DNA of 64,000 bases from positions 27,438 to 91,437 of the forward strand of contig NZ_LROS01000010.1 of the NCBI RefSeq assembly GCF_001675165.1, read 5' to 3'. The position numbers were made by a program, and so were the translations under genes. Source of the stretch: Clostridium ragsdalei P11. GTDB taxonomy: Bacteria; Bacillota; Clostridia; Clostridiales; Clostridiaceae. The stretch's first letter is position 1, and each line of letters opens with the position of its first letter. Under the pieces are notes generated by a model. That model was not told the DNA's origin. It saw only the letters and a list, made by a program, of their open reading frames with translations, and made no database searches. Shown here one piece after another: positions 34,687 through 43,969 of the stretch.

Positions 34687-35787
34687 ATGCTGAAAAAATT
34701 TGAAGTAAGAGGTTTTAAAAACTTTAAAGAAAATATACAGCTGGACTTTTCAGATGTACGAGATTATAAATTTAATGAACAGTGTGCCAGTAAAGGTTTA
34801 CTGAATAAAATAATAATTTATGGAAAAAATTCAGTTGGAAAATCAAATTTGGGCCTAGCACTATTCGATATTACAACACACTTGGCTGATAAAAATGTTA
34901 CACCGGATTTATATGATTACTATTTAAATGCAGACTTAGATTCAGGTTTTGCTGAGTTTCATTATGTATTCAAATTAGAAGCTGGAGAAATAGATTATTT
35001 GTATCGAAAAAATGATGTAAGAGAGCTAACATTTGAAAAGATTTCAATAAATAATGAAGTTATAATGACTTATGATTATACAAAAAAATCGGGAGATTTG
35101 GAAGGACTTAAAAAATTAGCTCCTTCCTTGAACTTTGAATTCCAAAATGAGAATATCTCAATTTTAAAATATGTAGTTAATAATACTTTATCTAGTACGG
35201 CTGCACCTCTTAAGCAATTGATGCGTTTTGTAAATAACATGTTATGGTTCCGAAGTCTTGATGAAAACAGATATATAGGTTATAAAAAGGAAAGTGAAGA
35301 TTATATAAACTTTATATTTGAAAAAGATTATTTAAAAACTTTTCAGGATTTGCTTCATACAGCAGGAGTTAATGAAGATTTAGTAGCTATAAAAGATCCT
35401 GATGGAAAACAGCGTTTATACTTTAATAAAAAAATTCCTATTCCGTTTTTTAAAGTTGCTTCTAATGGAACTAAGGCTTTGTATGCACTTTATTATTGGC
35501 TCACAACGGCTAAAGATATATCATTTTTGTTTATTGATGAATTTGATGCATATTATCATTTTGAACTTTCAGAAATGATAGTACAGCTATTAGAAAAACA
35601 TAAGGAGTTTCAAACTATTTTAACTTCTCATAACACTAATCTCTTGACAAATAGGATTATGCGTCCAGATTGTTATTTTATATTAACGACAGATAAGTTA
35701 ACATCATTGGCTAATGCTACCAATAGAGAATTGCGTGAAGGACATAATTTAGAAAAGCTTTATATAAATGGTGAATTTGATGAGTAA
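34687..35787 (+). CDS. AAA15-type ATPase of an abortive-infection-like pair
   Basis: 366 residues. An ABC/AAA15-type ATPase head: N-terminal MLKKFEVRGFKNFKENIQLD, Walker A YGKNSVGKSN (about 50-58), Walker B SFLFIDEFDAYYH (about 280), and the His-switch-like ILTSHNTNLL. It lacks a long coiled coil. It overlaps by 20 nt a gene whose product starts like a TOPRIM protein. ATPase+TOPRIM two-gene systems include AbiL and PARIS; the closest by build and size seems to be AbiL. The typical action is sensing a phage product and stopping growth. The family is certain and the system name is an inference. Confidence 0.8.
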   Translation: MLKKFEVRGFKNFKENIQLDFSDVRDYKFNEQCASKGLLNKIIIYGKNSVGKSNLGLALFDITTHLADKNVTPDLYDYYLNADLDSGFAEFHYVFKLEAGEIDYLYRKNDVRELTFEKISINNEVIMTYDYTKKSGDLEGLKKLAPSLNFEFQNENISILKYVVNNTLSSTAAPLKQLMRFVNNMLWFRSLDENRYIGYKKESEDYINFIFEKDYLKTFQDLLHTAGVNEDLVAIKDPDGKQRLYFNKKIPIPFFKVASNGTKALYALYYWLTTAKDISFLFIDEFDAYYHFELSEMIVQLLEKHKEFQTILTSHNTNLLTNRIMRPDCYFILTTDKLTSLANATNRELREGHNLEKLYINGEFDE

Positions 35788-36379
35788 GGTAGTAAAAAAG
35801 AATATTTTAGTTTTGGTAGAGGGTGCTAAAACAGATGTAAAAGTAATGGAGAAACTATTTAATATTTATCAAATAGATGCTAAGTATAAAATAGTATCAT
35901 ACTGTACCAATATATATACACTTTATCAAGAAATGTTTAGAGATGGTATTGATGGATTAGAGGATATGGGAAAACTATATTTAAATTACCCAATGATTGA
36001 AGCATTTTATCATTTAAGTTCTATACCAGATGATGAGTATTTTAGTAGAAAAGTTAAATTGAAAGAGCTTCAAGATAAAAAATATAAATTTTGTGTACAA
36101 CAGGAAAGTATGGGTAATGATTATCGCAAATTTGCTGTAAGTAAAGATCTATGTAATATAATTATTTTGCAAAATCTAACTAAAGCTATATTTTTGGCTA
36201 CTGGCAAGTCTATTAAGTGGAAAGATATAGTAGTTAATGCTAATTTAATTGAGCTAATAGATTCAAATTTTATATTAGAAAGACAGTTATTTCATCTAAA
36301 AAATGATAAATTTATATATGTTCTTTGTACTTGTGTATTCTATATAATAGAATATAATCCAAACCTTTTACTATCTTAA
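35780..36379 (+). CDS. TOPRIM-like partner of the AAA15 ATPase, possibly internally deleted
   Basis: 199 residues from the ATG at 35780 (the frame is open from 35768). It opens ILVLVEGAKTDVKVMEKLF, the first TOPRIM strand with its acidic residue. The later MGKLYLNYPMIEAFYHL is typical of this group. Between them relatives usually have a DxD-containing strand (FDFDP-like); here only about 35 residues separate the two motifs and no DxD is visible. Either an in-frame deletion has removed the acidic centre or this is a divergent, non-catalytic form. It overlaps the ATPase gene by 8 nt. The last ~70 residues are helical and hydrophobic. Confidence 0.6.
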   Translation: MSKVVKKNILVLVEGAKTDVKVMEKLFNIYQIDAKYKIVSYCTNIYTLYQEMFRDGIDGLEDMGKLYLNYPMIEAFYHLSSIPDDEYFSRKVKLKELQDKKYKFCVQQESMGNDYRKFAVSKDLCNIIILQNLTKAIFLATGKSIKWKDIVVNANLIELIDSNFILERQLFHLKNDKFIYVLCTCVFYIIEYNPNLLLS

Positions 36380-36414
36380 GCTATTAATAAAAATGTAAAT
36401 TTTAAGGAGAGAAA

Positions 36415-37485
36415 ATGAAATTTTGTGGTATAGATGTACATTTAAGAACTCTGTCAATTGCAGAAATAGATGAGAATTTCAATGTAAATTTATTGAAAAA
36501 TATGAACTTAAATGAATTAAAAGAATATATAAAAGCTACTCCTATAACTTTAATAGGAGTAGATGCACCATATAATCTAAATCAAGGTTTAATGAATGAT
36601 GAAGTATATAGAAATAAGCTAAGTAGAAAAATTAATGGACATTATAATAAAAAAGTTTCAGAATATGAGTTATCAAGAAGAGGTATAAATCCATTTTCTA
36701 CTCCATCATCTATGGAAATAGTAAGAAGTAAAAACTATTTATCTTGGATGGAAACAGGATTCAAAGTATACAATATTTTAAAAGAAAAAGGACTTGAATT
36801 ACTAAATGAAAGTAATTTAAATGAAAAGAAAGATAGAGGAATGATTGAAGTATTTCCTCATGCTTGTTTTACAGTTCTTGAAGGAAAACTTCTATCCAAT
36901 AAAAACACTGAAAAAGGAATAAATGAAAGAATAAATATTATTGAGGGGCGGGGCTTTACTGGAGTTAGAGATTATCTTCAAAATATAAATAAGAAGTATA
37001 AGGATGATTTCCTAGATGCATTAATTGCAGCTTATACTGCATATAAAATATATAATGGAAGCGGAACATTTGTTGGTGATATGGTAGAAGGACAGATTGC
37101 TTTACCAGTAGATAAAATTAAAGATTCATATAAAAGAACAGCACATCCAGAGTCTAATATAAATAAAAAAGAAGAATCTATAATAATTCAATTCAATAAG
37201 ATATATGAGTATAAAGTAAAACATTGTGATAGTGTATTATGGTTAAAGCATTTTAAACCAATTAATGGAGCACCAGATGCTTTAGAATTATTAAAAACCA
37301 AGCAGAATGAAGATATTAATGTAACTATAGAAGGTGAAAATAATGATAGTGTAAATGTCACTTTGGTAAGTATGAAAAATAGAAGCGATGGCTTAAAAGT
37401 TTCAGGTAAATATAAGAAAATACTTAAAGATTTTTGGGGAAGTAGTGGAGATGGAAAAGAATACATAATAAAAATAATATTTTAA
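36415..37485 (+). CDS. DUF429 protein (predicted RNase H-like nuclease) with a C-terminal extension
   Basis: 356 residues. The N-terminal ~235 match DUF429: MKFCGIDVHLRTLSIAEID (first acidic strand), LIGVDAPYNLN, RRGINPF, IEVFPHACF, and DDFLDALIAAYTAYK (last acidic pair). The fold is predicted to be RNase H-like with Asp/Glu metal ligands. The remaining ~120 residues (KEESIIIQFNKIYEYKVKHC to the end) form an unrelated, unrecognised domain. AAGGAG precedes the ATG. It lies between the AbiL-like pair and the Dnd-like cluster and ends with its own long hairpin terminator, so it is probably independently transcribed from the cluster. Confidence 0.75.
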   Translation: MKFCGIDVHLRTLSIAEIDENFNVNLLKNMNLNELKEYIKATPITLIGVDAPYNLNQGLMNDEVYRNKLSRKINGHYNKKVSEYELSRRGINPFSTPSSMEIVRSKNYLSWMETGFKVYNILKEKGLELLNESNLNEKKDRGMIEVFPHACFTVLEGKLLSNKNTEKGINERINIIEGRGFTGVRDYLQNINKKYKDDFLDALIAAYTAYKIYNGSGTFVGDMVEGQIALPVDKIKDSYKRTAHPESNINKKEESIIIQFNKIYEYKVKHCDSVLWLKHFKPINGAPDALELLKTKQNEDINVTIEGENNDSVNVTLVSMKNRSDGLKVSGKYKKILKDFWGSSGDGKEYIIKIIF

Positions 37486-37498
37486 AGGAATACCTAAT

Positions 37499-37575
37499 AA
37501 TGGAGATAAGTTTTAACTTTCAGAAGTTTTATAAGTTTTTGTAGAAAAGTTACTACTTATCTCCATTTTTTTACT
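37499..37575 (+). terminator. Long-stem terminator after the DUF429 gene
   Basis: AATGGAGATAAGT (37499-37511) and ACTTATCTCCATT (37555-37567) form a perfect 13-bp stem, with a further TAACTTT/AAAGTTA pairing inside, followed by seven T. It separates the DUF429 gene from the Dnd-like cluster. Confidence 0.75.
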
Positions 37576-37715
37576 GTAAAAAGAGATGAATATGTTATAA
37601 AATAATAGTATAATTTGACTAAATATCAATATATGTAGTTTACTGTAATATTTTAAAAATAAAAAATAACAAATTTGTAGATTTATATGAGTTTGCATTT
37701 TAATGAGGAAATAAA

Positions 37716-39455
37716 ATGATAGAATTAATTTGTCCGGTATGTAATGTACCAATGAAAACTGAAAGATGTACTAAAGCAACCTGTCAGCACAAAACGGTAG
37801 TATCGACTACAATATATTGGTGCAATAGTTGTAATGTACCTATTTTTGATAAGCAGTGTACATGTTGTGGTGAAGAGGGTACTTATTTTTCAACAGATAT
37901 AAGGCCTGTGTTCCCAGAAGAGAGGGTATTACTTGCAATTCTTTTAAAAGAAGAAGATCCGTTATGTTTTGGACAATCATCGGTCTGGTGTAGTGTTAAT
38001 AGCAATACATATATAATTGATGGAAAAAAGATTAAGATTTCAATAAGTAAAATAAATAAGATGTCTTTAGATAAAATTAAAGAGCTGAAAGCAAAATATG
38101 ATATTTTCGTAAAGAAAATTAATTATGAGTATTTTAATAAAAATATTGATAAATTTATTGAGTCAAACAGAAACAGATACAATGAAATAAATGATGAAGC
38201 AGTAAAATATGTACAGAGTTACAGAAATAAATATAATTTAGAAGATATGTTTGTATCATTTAGTGGAGGTAAAGATTCAACGGTTACATCCCACATTGTA
38301 ACGAAAGCTTTTGGAACAAGTAAAATATTACATATTTTTGGCGATACAACATTGGAATTTCCTACAACTTATGAATATAAAAAGCGTTTTAGAACTAATG
38401 AAGAAACAAAAGGAATTCAAATACTTACAGCTAAAAATAGAGAAAAAATTTTTGAACAGTTATGTGACATTGTTGGCCCTCCAAGCAGAGTAATGCGTTG
38501 GTGCTGCACTGTGTTTAAAACAGGAGCAATTCAGAGAACTATATCTTCAGCATTTAGAAATAAAACTAAGATAATTACTTTCTATGGAATAAGAAAAAGT
38601 GAATCACCATCTAGAAGCAAATATGATAGAGAGAGTAATAGCCCTAAAATCACAAAACAGATAGTTGTTTCTCCTATAATTAACTGGATTGATTTTGATG
38701 TATGGCTATATATTTTAACAAATCATTTAGATTTTAATTATGCATATAAATTAGGATATACGAGAGTGGGATGCTGGTGTTGTCCTAACAATGGATCTAG
38801 ATCTGAATTTTTATCTAAGTTTTATATGCATGATCAATTTGTAAAATGGAGAAATTTTTTAGTCCAATTTGCAAAGCAAATAGGAAAGCTAGATGCAGAA
38901 GAGTATGTTGATAGTGGTAACTGGAAAAAAAGGCAGGGTGGGAATGGACTAGAGATGGCAGAAAAGTCTATTGTTTCATTTAAACCATGTGCTACTGATG
39001 AAAATGCATTTAATTATGATCTACAGAGACCTATATCAGAAGAATTGTATGAATTGTTTAAGCCTTTTGGATATATTAATAAAGATTTAGGAAATAAAAG
39101 ACTTGGTGAAGTTTATATATTAGATAAAAAAGGTAGTGTTGTTTTGATTCTTCAGGGTAGAATTGGTACAAACCATTTAAAAATCACAATTAAAAAGAAA
39201 ACTATAGCAAAATCTAAGAATCTAGTAGCTGCAGAGGGTAAAGTTAAGTGCCAGCTTACAAAGTATCAGATGTGTATTGGCTGTAAAGCGTGTGAAAGTG
39301 TATGTAAGCATGATGCTATTTTACTTATGGAAAATTTGGATGGAACAACATCATATAAAATAAATAATGAAAAGTGTGTAAGATGCACTGAATGTGTATC
39401 ATACTATGATGCAGGGTGCTATATGCGAAAAGTATTAGCAATAAAGAGAGGATAA
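37716..39455 (+). CDS. PAPS-reductase/DndC-like protein with zinc-ribbon and ferredoxin domains
   Basis: 579 residues. The N-terminus has paired CxxC zinc-ribbon motifs (CPVC, CNSC, CTCCG). A PP-loop ATP-pyrophosphatase domain follows, with FSGGKDSTVTSH (about 182-193), FGDTTLEFP and the cysteine-rich RWCCT and GCWCCPN, as in PAPS reductases and DndC. The C-terminus is a 2[4Fe-4S] ferredoxin: CIGCKACESVC and CVRCTECVSYYDAGC. DndC-like proteins activate DNA for sulfur insertion. Here a built-in ferredoxin could supply electrons. It is the first gene of a tight ten-gene run with a cysteine desulfurase, so a sulfur-transfer role is well supported. Confidence 0.85.
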   Translation: MIELICPVCNVPMKTERCTKATCQHKTVVSTTIYWCNSCNVPIFDKQCTCCGEEGTYFSTDIRPVFPEERVLLAILLKEEDPLCFGQSSVWCSVNSNTYIIDGKKIKISISKINKMSLDKIKELKAKYDIFVKKINYEYFNKNIDKFIESNRNRYNEINDEAVKYVQSYRNKYNLEDMFVSFSGGKDSTVTSHIVTKAFGTSKILHIFGDTTLEFPTTYEYKKRFRTNEETKGIQILTAKNREKIFEQLCDIVGPPSRVMRWCCTVFKTGAIQRTISSAFRNKTKIITFYGIRKSESPSRSKYDRESNSPKITKQIVVSPIINWIDFDVWLYILTNHLDFNYAYKLGYTRVGCWCCPNNGSRSEFLSKFYMHDQFVKWRNFLVQFAKQIGKLDAEEYVDSGNWKKRQGGNGLEMAEKSIVSFKPCATDENAFNYDLQRPISEELYELFKPFGYINKDLGNKRLGEVYILDKKGSVVLILQGRIGTNHLKITIKKKTIAKSKNLVAAEGKVKCQLTKYQMCIGCKACESVCKHDAILLMENLDGTTSYKINNEKCVRCTECVSYYDAGCYMRKVLAIKRG

Positions 39456-39458
39456 AAT

Positions 39459-40337
39459 ATGGCAGAAAAGAAAATACCATTTCGTTTAAAAGGACATGAA
39501 AAATTTGTATTACGTGATGGCTGGTTAAACAAAGGATTACAGGCAGTAGACAATAACGAGAGAATATTTTTAGAAGATAATGCACCTGATGAACTCGGCG
39601 TTGGAAATAATATGGTCAAGTCTATTCGTTACTGGCTAAAGGCATTTAAACTTATTCATGAAAAGCCTGGTAAAGGTGCATATTTAACATCATTTGCAGA
39701 TGCAATTTTAGAGTATGACAGATATTTTGAGAACGATTTTACTTTATGGATTCTTCATTCTAATTTAGTAAGAAATATTGAAGAAGCAACTACTTGGTAT
39801 ATGTTTTTTAATCGTTGTGATGCAGAGGAATTTAATAGAGAAGAGATAAAAGATATTATTGTAAGTGAAATTATTAAATATGTAAAGCATTCAAACTTTT
39901 CAAAATTGTCAGTGAAGAATGATATAGATGTGCTTCTTAATATGTACTGTAAAGAAAAAGGTGCGGACTATGATCCAGAAGATAAAAATGTATGTCCATT
40001 ATCGGAATTAGGCTTAATATTTAAAAAGAATGATATTTATGTCCGCAGACAGCCTGATATAAGAAAATTGAGTGAATGGGTTATATTATATGAACTCCTT
40101 AACATATTTAAAGATAATAAGTCAATAAGTATTGACACTATCTCGCAAGGGGAAAGAAGTATAGGAAATATGTATAATTTATCAAGAGTTACTATAAACG
40201 AATATTTAGATAAACTTGAAAATATGGATTTTATAAGAGTTATTAGAACTGCCGGACTTGATGTTGTTATGAAAGAAACTGACATGACTGCAGAGAAAGC
40301 TATAGATGAATATTATAAAAATCATCAAATGAGGTAA
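39459..40337 (+). CDS. DUF4007 protein
   Basis: 292 residues. The opening PFRLKGHEKFVLRDGWLNKG and LGVGNNMVKSIRYWLKAF are characteristic of DUF4007. The C-terminal ~70 residues contain a winged-helix-like stretch (NMYNLSRVTINEYLDKLENM), suggesting DNA binding. The function is unknown; the family is found beside PAPS-reductase/DndC-like genes. It lies 3 nt after the previous gene and 6 nt before the next, clearly in the same operon. Confidence 0.85.
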   Translation: MAEKKIPFRLKGHEKFVLRDGWLNKGLQAVDNNERIFLEDNAPDELGVGNNMVKSIRYWLKAFKLIHEKPGKGAYLTSFADAILEYDRYFENDFTLWILHSNLVRNIEEATTWYMFFNRCDAEEFNREEIKDIIVSEIIKYVKHSNFSKLSVKNDIDVLLNMYCKEKGADYDPEDKNVCPLSELGLIFKKNDIYVRRQPDIRKLSEWVILYELLNIFKDNKSISIDTISQGERSIGNMYNLSRVTINEYLDKLENMDFIRVIRTAGLDVVMKETDMTAEKAIDEYYKNHQMR

Positions 40338-40343
40338 GTAGCA

Positions 40344-43300
40344 ATGGATAGTTTAAATGAAATAATTAAAGTAAATGATGGTTTTAAGAGAGCTGTTAAT
40401 TTATATTTAAATTTAAATAAGACAGATAAGATATTAAGTTATATACCAACTAAATCATCGGTTAATATTTTAAATCAATATATGGAATCAGTATTGAAAA
40501 ATAAGGAACAGGCTTCGGTGCTTATAGGACCTTATGGAAAAGGAAAATCTCATTTATTATTAGTATTATTAGCTGTGCTTTCTTTAGAAAGAACAGATGA
40601 AAATAATAAGACAATAAAGAAAGTAATAGAGGCTGTTAAAAATGTTGATGTTGTTGTAGCAAATCAGATGGAAAATATATGGAATGAAAAGAAGAGATTT
40701 CTTCCTATAATTATATCAAGTTCATATTCTGATTTAAATCAAGCCTTTCTTCTTGCTTTAAATGATGTGCTAAAGAGAGAAGGATTAACTGACTTAGTGC
40801 CTGATACGTATTATTCAGCTGCAGTAGAAAGTGTTGAAAACTGGAAAAATAATTATGCAGAAACATTTAATAAATTTGTAGAGATAATAAAAGAAAAAAA
40901 TATCAGCTATACAGAAATTATTGCAGATTTAAATGGATATGATAAGAATGCACTTGATGTATTCTGTAGCATATATCCTAAATTAACATCAGGAAGTAAA
41001 TTTAATCCGATGATTAACACAGACATATTGCCTCTATATAAGAGCATTAATGAAAAACTATGTGCAAATTATCAATATAGAGGAATATACATTGTTTTTG
41101 ATGAATTCAGCAAATTTATTGAAAGCAGAGATAAAAAATCTGTAGGAAATGAGATGAAACTATTGCAGGATATTTGTGAGCTTGCAGGGGAATCATCTAA
41201 AAATGCTCAGTTATTTATAACTCTAGTTACGCATAAAAGCATAAAAGAATATGCTAATTATTTAGGACAGAATATCATTAATTCATTTTTAGGAATTGAA
41301 GGCCGTATAGTTGAAAGGTATTTTACTACATCATCTAAAAACAATTATGAACTTATACAGAATGCAATAATAAAGAAAGATAATAAATTTGCAGAATATC
41401 CAGAGCTAAGTGGTTATTTTACTGAAGAAAATGCAAAAAAATATTATGATATACCTGTTTTTCGTACTATGTTTGAATATAAAGACTTCAAAAAAATAAT
41501 ATGGAAAGGCTGTTTCCCTCTTAATCCGTTAAGTGCATATGTTTTACTTAATATAAGTGAAAAAGTAGCACAAAACGAAAGAACGTTGTTTACATTTATT
41601 TCAAAAGATGAAACTAATAGTATGGCAAGGTATGTAAGAAAACATAATATTTCTATATCTAATAGTTGGACTGTAAATGCAGATGTAGTATATGACTATT
41701 TCAAAAATGAATTTCAGAAAGATATCTCAAATACTTTTGTACATGATGAATGGCTTAAGTCAGATTATGCAATATCAAAAACAGATGATGAAAATGAGAA
41801 GAAAATATTAAAGTGTTTAGCACTTATAAATATTATAAATAAACCAGATGAGCTTTCAGCGAGGGCACTTTTTTTATACCTAGCATCACAAATTGATGAA
41901 ACGGAAAATATTCTTGATGAATTAGTAAAAAAGGATCTTATCTATCAAAAAGGTTCTACTAATTGTTATTCATTTAAGACAAGAGTTGGAGCTGATCTTA
42001 AACATGAAATTAAAAAACGAAGAAGTGTCAAAGGAGAAAAGTATAATATCAGTTCAGTATTTGAAAATACTTCAGGTATGAACTTTGAAATACCTAAACA
42101 ATATAATCAGGATTTCTATATGACAAGGTATTTCAGATATGAATTTATTGATTATGAAACTTTTATGTCTATAGATAAGTCAGATTCATTTTTCGATGAA
42201 AATAAGTTTTGTGATGGAAAGATTTTACTCATTATCTGCGCTGGAGATGAAAAACCTAATAAGCAGAAAATTATAGAAAAGCTTAATTTATATAAAGATC
42301 AGAGGATAATTGTGATAAAACCAGGTATTGTATACACGTCAATAAATCTTATTCAAGACTATGAAATACTAAAGGAATTAACAAAAGATAAGAATTTCAT
42401 AGAAAATAATCAGGTATTAATTAAAGAAATTGATATTTTTGAGGAGGAAATAAGCAATGAGATAAATGATTATATTGAAAAAGCTTATAGCTTGAAGAAT
42501 GAGGCGGAAGCGTACTATTTTAATGGAGATAAAGCAGTAGCTTATTTACATAGTGATATAAATAGATTAGTTAGTGAAATATGCAGAAAATATTTTAATA
42601 AAACTCCAGTAATTAATAATGAATTAATTAATAAAAATCAAATTACTTCATCACCAATTAAAAAAGCAAGAAAAGCAATAATTGATTATATTTTATCTGG
42701 AAAAAATAATGAAACATTCTATAAAGGAACGAATCCTGAGGCAACGATTTACAGAACAACTTTTATTAGAACAAATATTTTAGATAAAAATCCTGATACA
42801 GGCATGAAGAGCATTTTAAAAGAGTTCTTAGACTTTATGAAAGAGTGTAGTGTTAAGTGTGAATCATTAGATATAATCATAAAAAAATTGATAAGTAGTC
42901 CATATGGTATGAGAAAAGGTGTAATACCTTTATATTTGGCTTATGTTCTTGGTTCTAAAATTGATGATATCGTAGTTTATTTCGGTACAAAAGAAGTATT
43001 ATTGACATCAGATATTGTAATTAATATGGTTAAAAAACCTGAAGACTATAAATTGCTTGTTGCAAGTGAAAGCATTGAGAGAGAACAGTATATCGAAGGA
43101 TTATTAAAAACATTTAATGTTGAAGATAGTTACAATTTATCTTCATCAAGATTAAATAATATTATACTAAGTATGCAAAGATGGTTTAGAGCATTGCCTC
43201 AGTTTACGAGAAATTTCAAGAAAAAATGTTCGCTATTTTCTAATGAAAATCTGTTTAATGTAATGCTTATGCTAAAGCCTTTATTACAAAAAGCAGATGC

Positions 43301-43937
43301 AAATCCATATGAAATTCTTTTTGTAAAATTGCCAGAAGCCTGTAGCGATGATAGGAATCTAGATGATACTTTAAAAATTATACAAGAATTTAAAAAAATG
43401 CTTGAGAGCCATATGAATTATGTAATTAAACAGACAATCAAAGAGACTATCTTAATTTTTGATAAAAAAGGGAAGCAGGACTTGTACCACACACTTAAAG
43501 AATGGTATGAGAAACAGAGCAATATGTCTAAAGAAGGCTTGTATGATAATAAGATAACTGGTCTTATGAACTTCATTCAAGAATTAGACACTTATGATGA
43601 TATAAGCATTGTTGAGAAAGTAGTAAAGATAATTTCAAATGTGTATATAGAAAATTGGAATGACAATTCTTTAGAGGAATATAAAAAAGAACTTATAAAG
43701 GTAAAAGAAGAGATTGAAAAAATTTCTGATGTAAAAGAAAATATGAAAAATAAAAAAATACTTTCTTTTATAGACAGTAATGGTAATAAAATTGAAAGAT
43801 ACTATGAAAGTGTATCAGAAAACACAGGAAGTATAATGAGAAATATTTTTGAAGATACATTAGATGATTTCACAGATTTAAGTGTTAATGAAAAGGTGGC
43901 AATTTTACTTGAAATGATAGAAAAAATACTAAAATAA
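40344..43937 (+). CDS. Large P-loop ATPase of the Dnd-like cluster
   Basis: 1197 residues. Walker A VLIGPYGKGKSHLLLVLLA (about 55-70) and a Walker B-like YIVFDEFSKFIES (about 249-261) lie in the first third. The rest is helical, with a middle region containing winged-helix-like pieces (SARALFLYLASQIDETENIL). There is no nuclease motif I can see. Large ATPases of about this size also occur in BREX (BrxC) and Dpt systems, and it may play an equivalent motor or sensor role, but the similarity is of build rather than of recognisable sequence. It is transcribed with its neighbours (6-nt and about 30-nt gaps). Confidence 0.8.
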   Translation: MDSLNEIIKVNDGFKRAVNLYLNLNKTDKILSYIPTKSSVNILNQYMESVLKNKEQASVLIGPYGKGKSHLLLVLLAVLSLERTDENNKTIKKVIEAVKNVDVVVANQMENIWNEKKRFLPIIISSSYSDLNQAFLLALNDVLKREGLTDLVPDTYYSAAVESVENWKNNYAETFNKFVEIIKEKNISYTEIIADLNGYDKNALDVFCSIYPKLTSGSKFNPMINTDILPLYKSINEKLCANYQYRGIYIVFDEFSKFIESRDKKSVGNEMKLLQDICELAGESSKNAQLFITLVTHKSIKEYANYLGQNIINSFLGIEGRIVERYFTTSSKNNYELIQNAIIKKDNKFAEYPELSGYFTEENAKKYYDIPVFRTMFEYKDFKKIIWKGCFPLNPLSAYVLLNISEKVAQNERTLFTFISKDETNSMARYVRKHNISISNSWTVNADVVYDYFKNEFQKDISNTFVHDEWLKSDYAISKTDDENEKKILKCLALINIINKPDELSARALFLYLASQIDETENILDELVKKDLIYQKGSTNCYSFKTRVGADLKHEIKKRRSVKGEKYNISSVFENTSGMNFEIPKQYNQDFYMTRYFRYEFIDYETFMSIDKSDSFFDENKFCDGKILLIICAGDEKPNKQKIIEKLNLYKDQRIIVIKPGIVYTSINLIQDYEILKELTKDKNFIENNQVLIKEIDIFEEEISNEINDYIEKAYSLKNEAEAYYFNGDKAVAYLHSDINRLVSEICRKYFNKTPVINNELINKNQITSSPIKKARKAIIDYILSGKNNETFYKGTNPEATIYRTTFIRTNILDKNPDTGMKSILKEFLDFMKECSVKCESLDIIIKKLISSPYGMRKGVIPLYLAYVLGSKIDDIVVYFGTKEVLLTSDIVINMVKKPEDYKLLVASESIEREQYIEGLLKTFNVEDSYNLSSSRLNNIILSMQRWFRALPQFTRNFKKKCSLFSNENLFNVMLMLKPLLQKADANPYEILFVKLPEACSDDRNLDDTLKIIQEFKKMLESHMNYVIKQTIKETILIFDKKGKQDLYHTLKEWYEKQSNMSKEGLYDNKITGLMNFIQELDTYDDISIVEKVVKIISNVYIENWNDNSLEEYKKELIKVKEEIEKISDVKENMKNKKILSFIDSNGNKIERYYESVSENTGSIMRNIFEDTLDDFTDLSVNEKVAILLEMIEKILK

Positions 43938-43969
43938 AAAAATTTTTGTGTATTGCAAAGGAGACAATC

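Noticed and set aside
40344..43937. Calling the 1197-aa ATPase a BREX BrxC
   Set aside because: Size and P-loop position are similar, but no BrxC-specific motif, PglZ, methyltransferase or BrxL is present; the context is Dnd-like.
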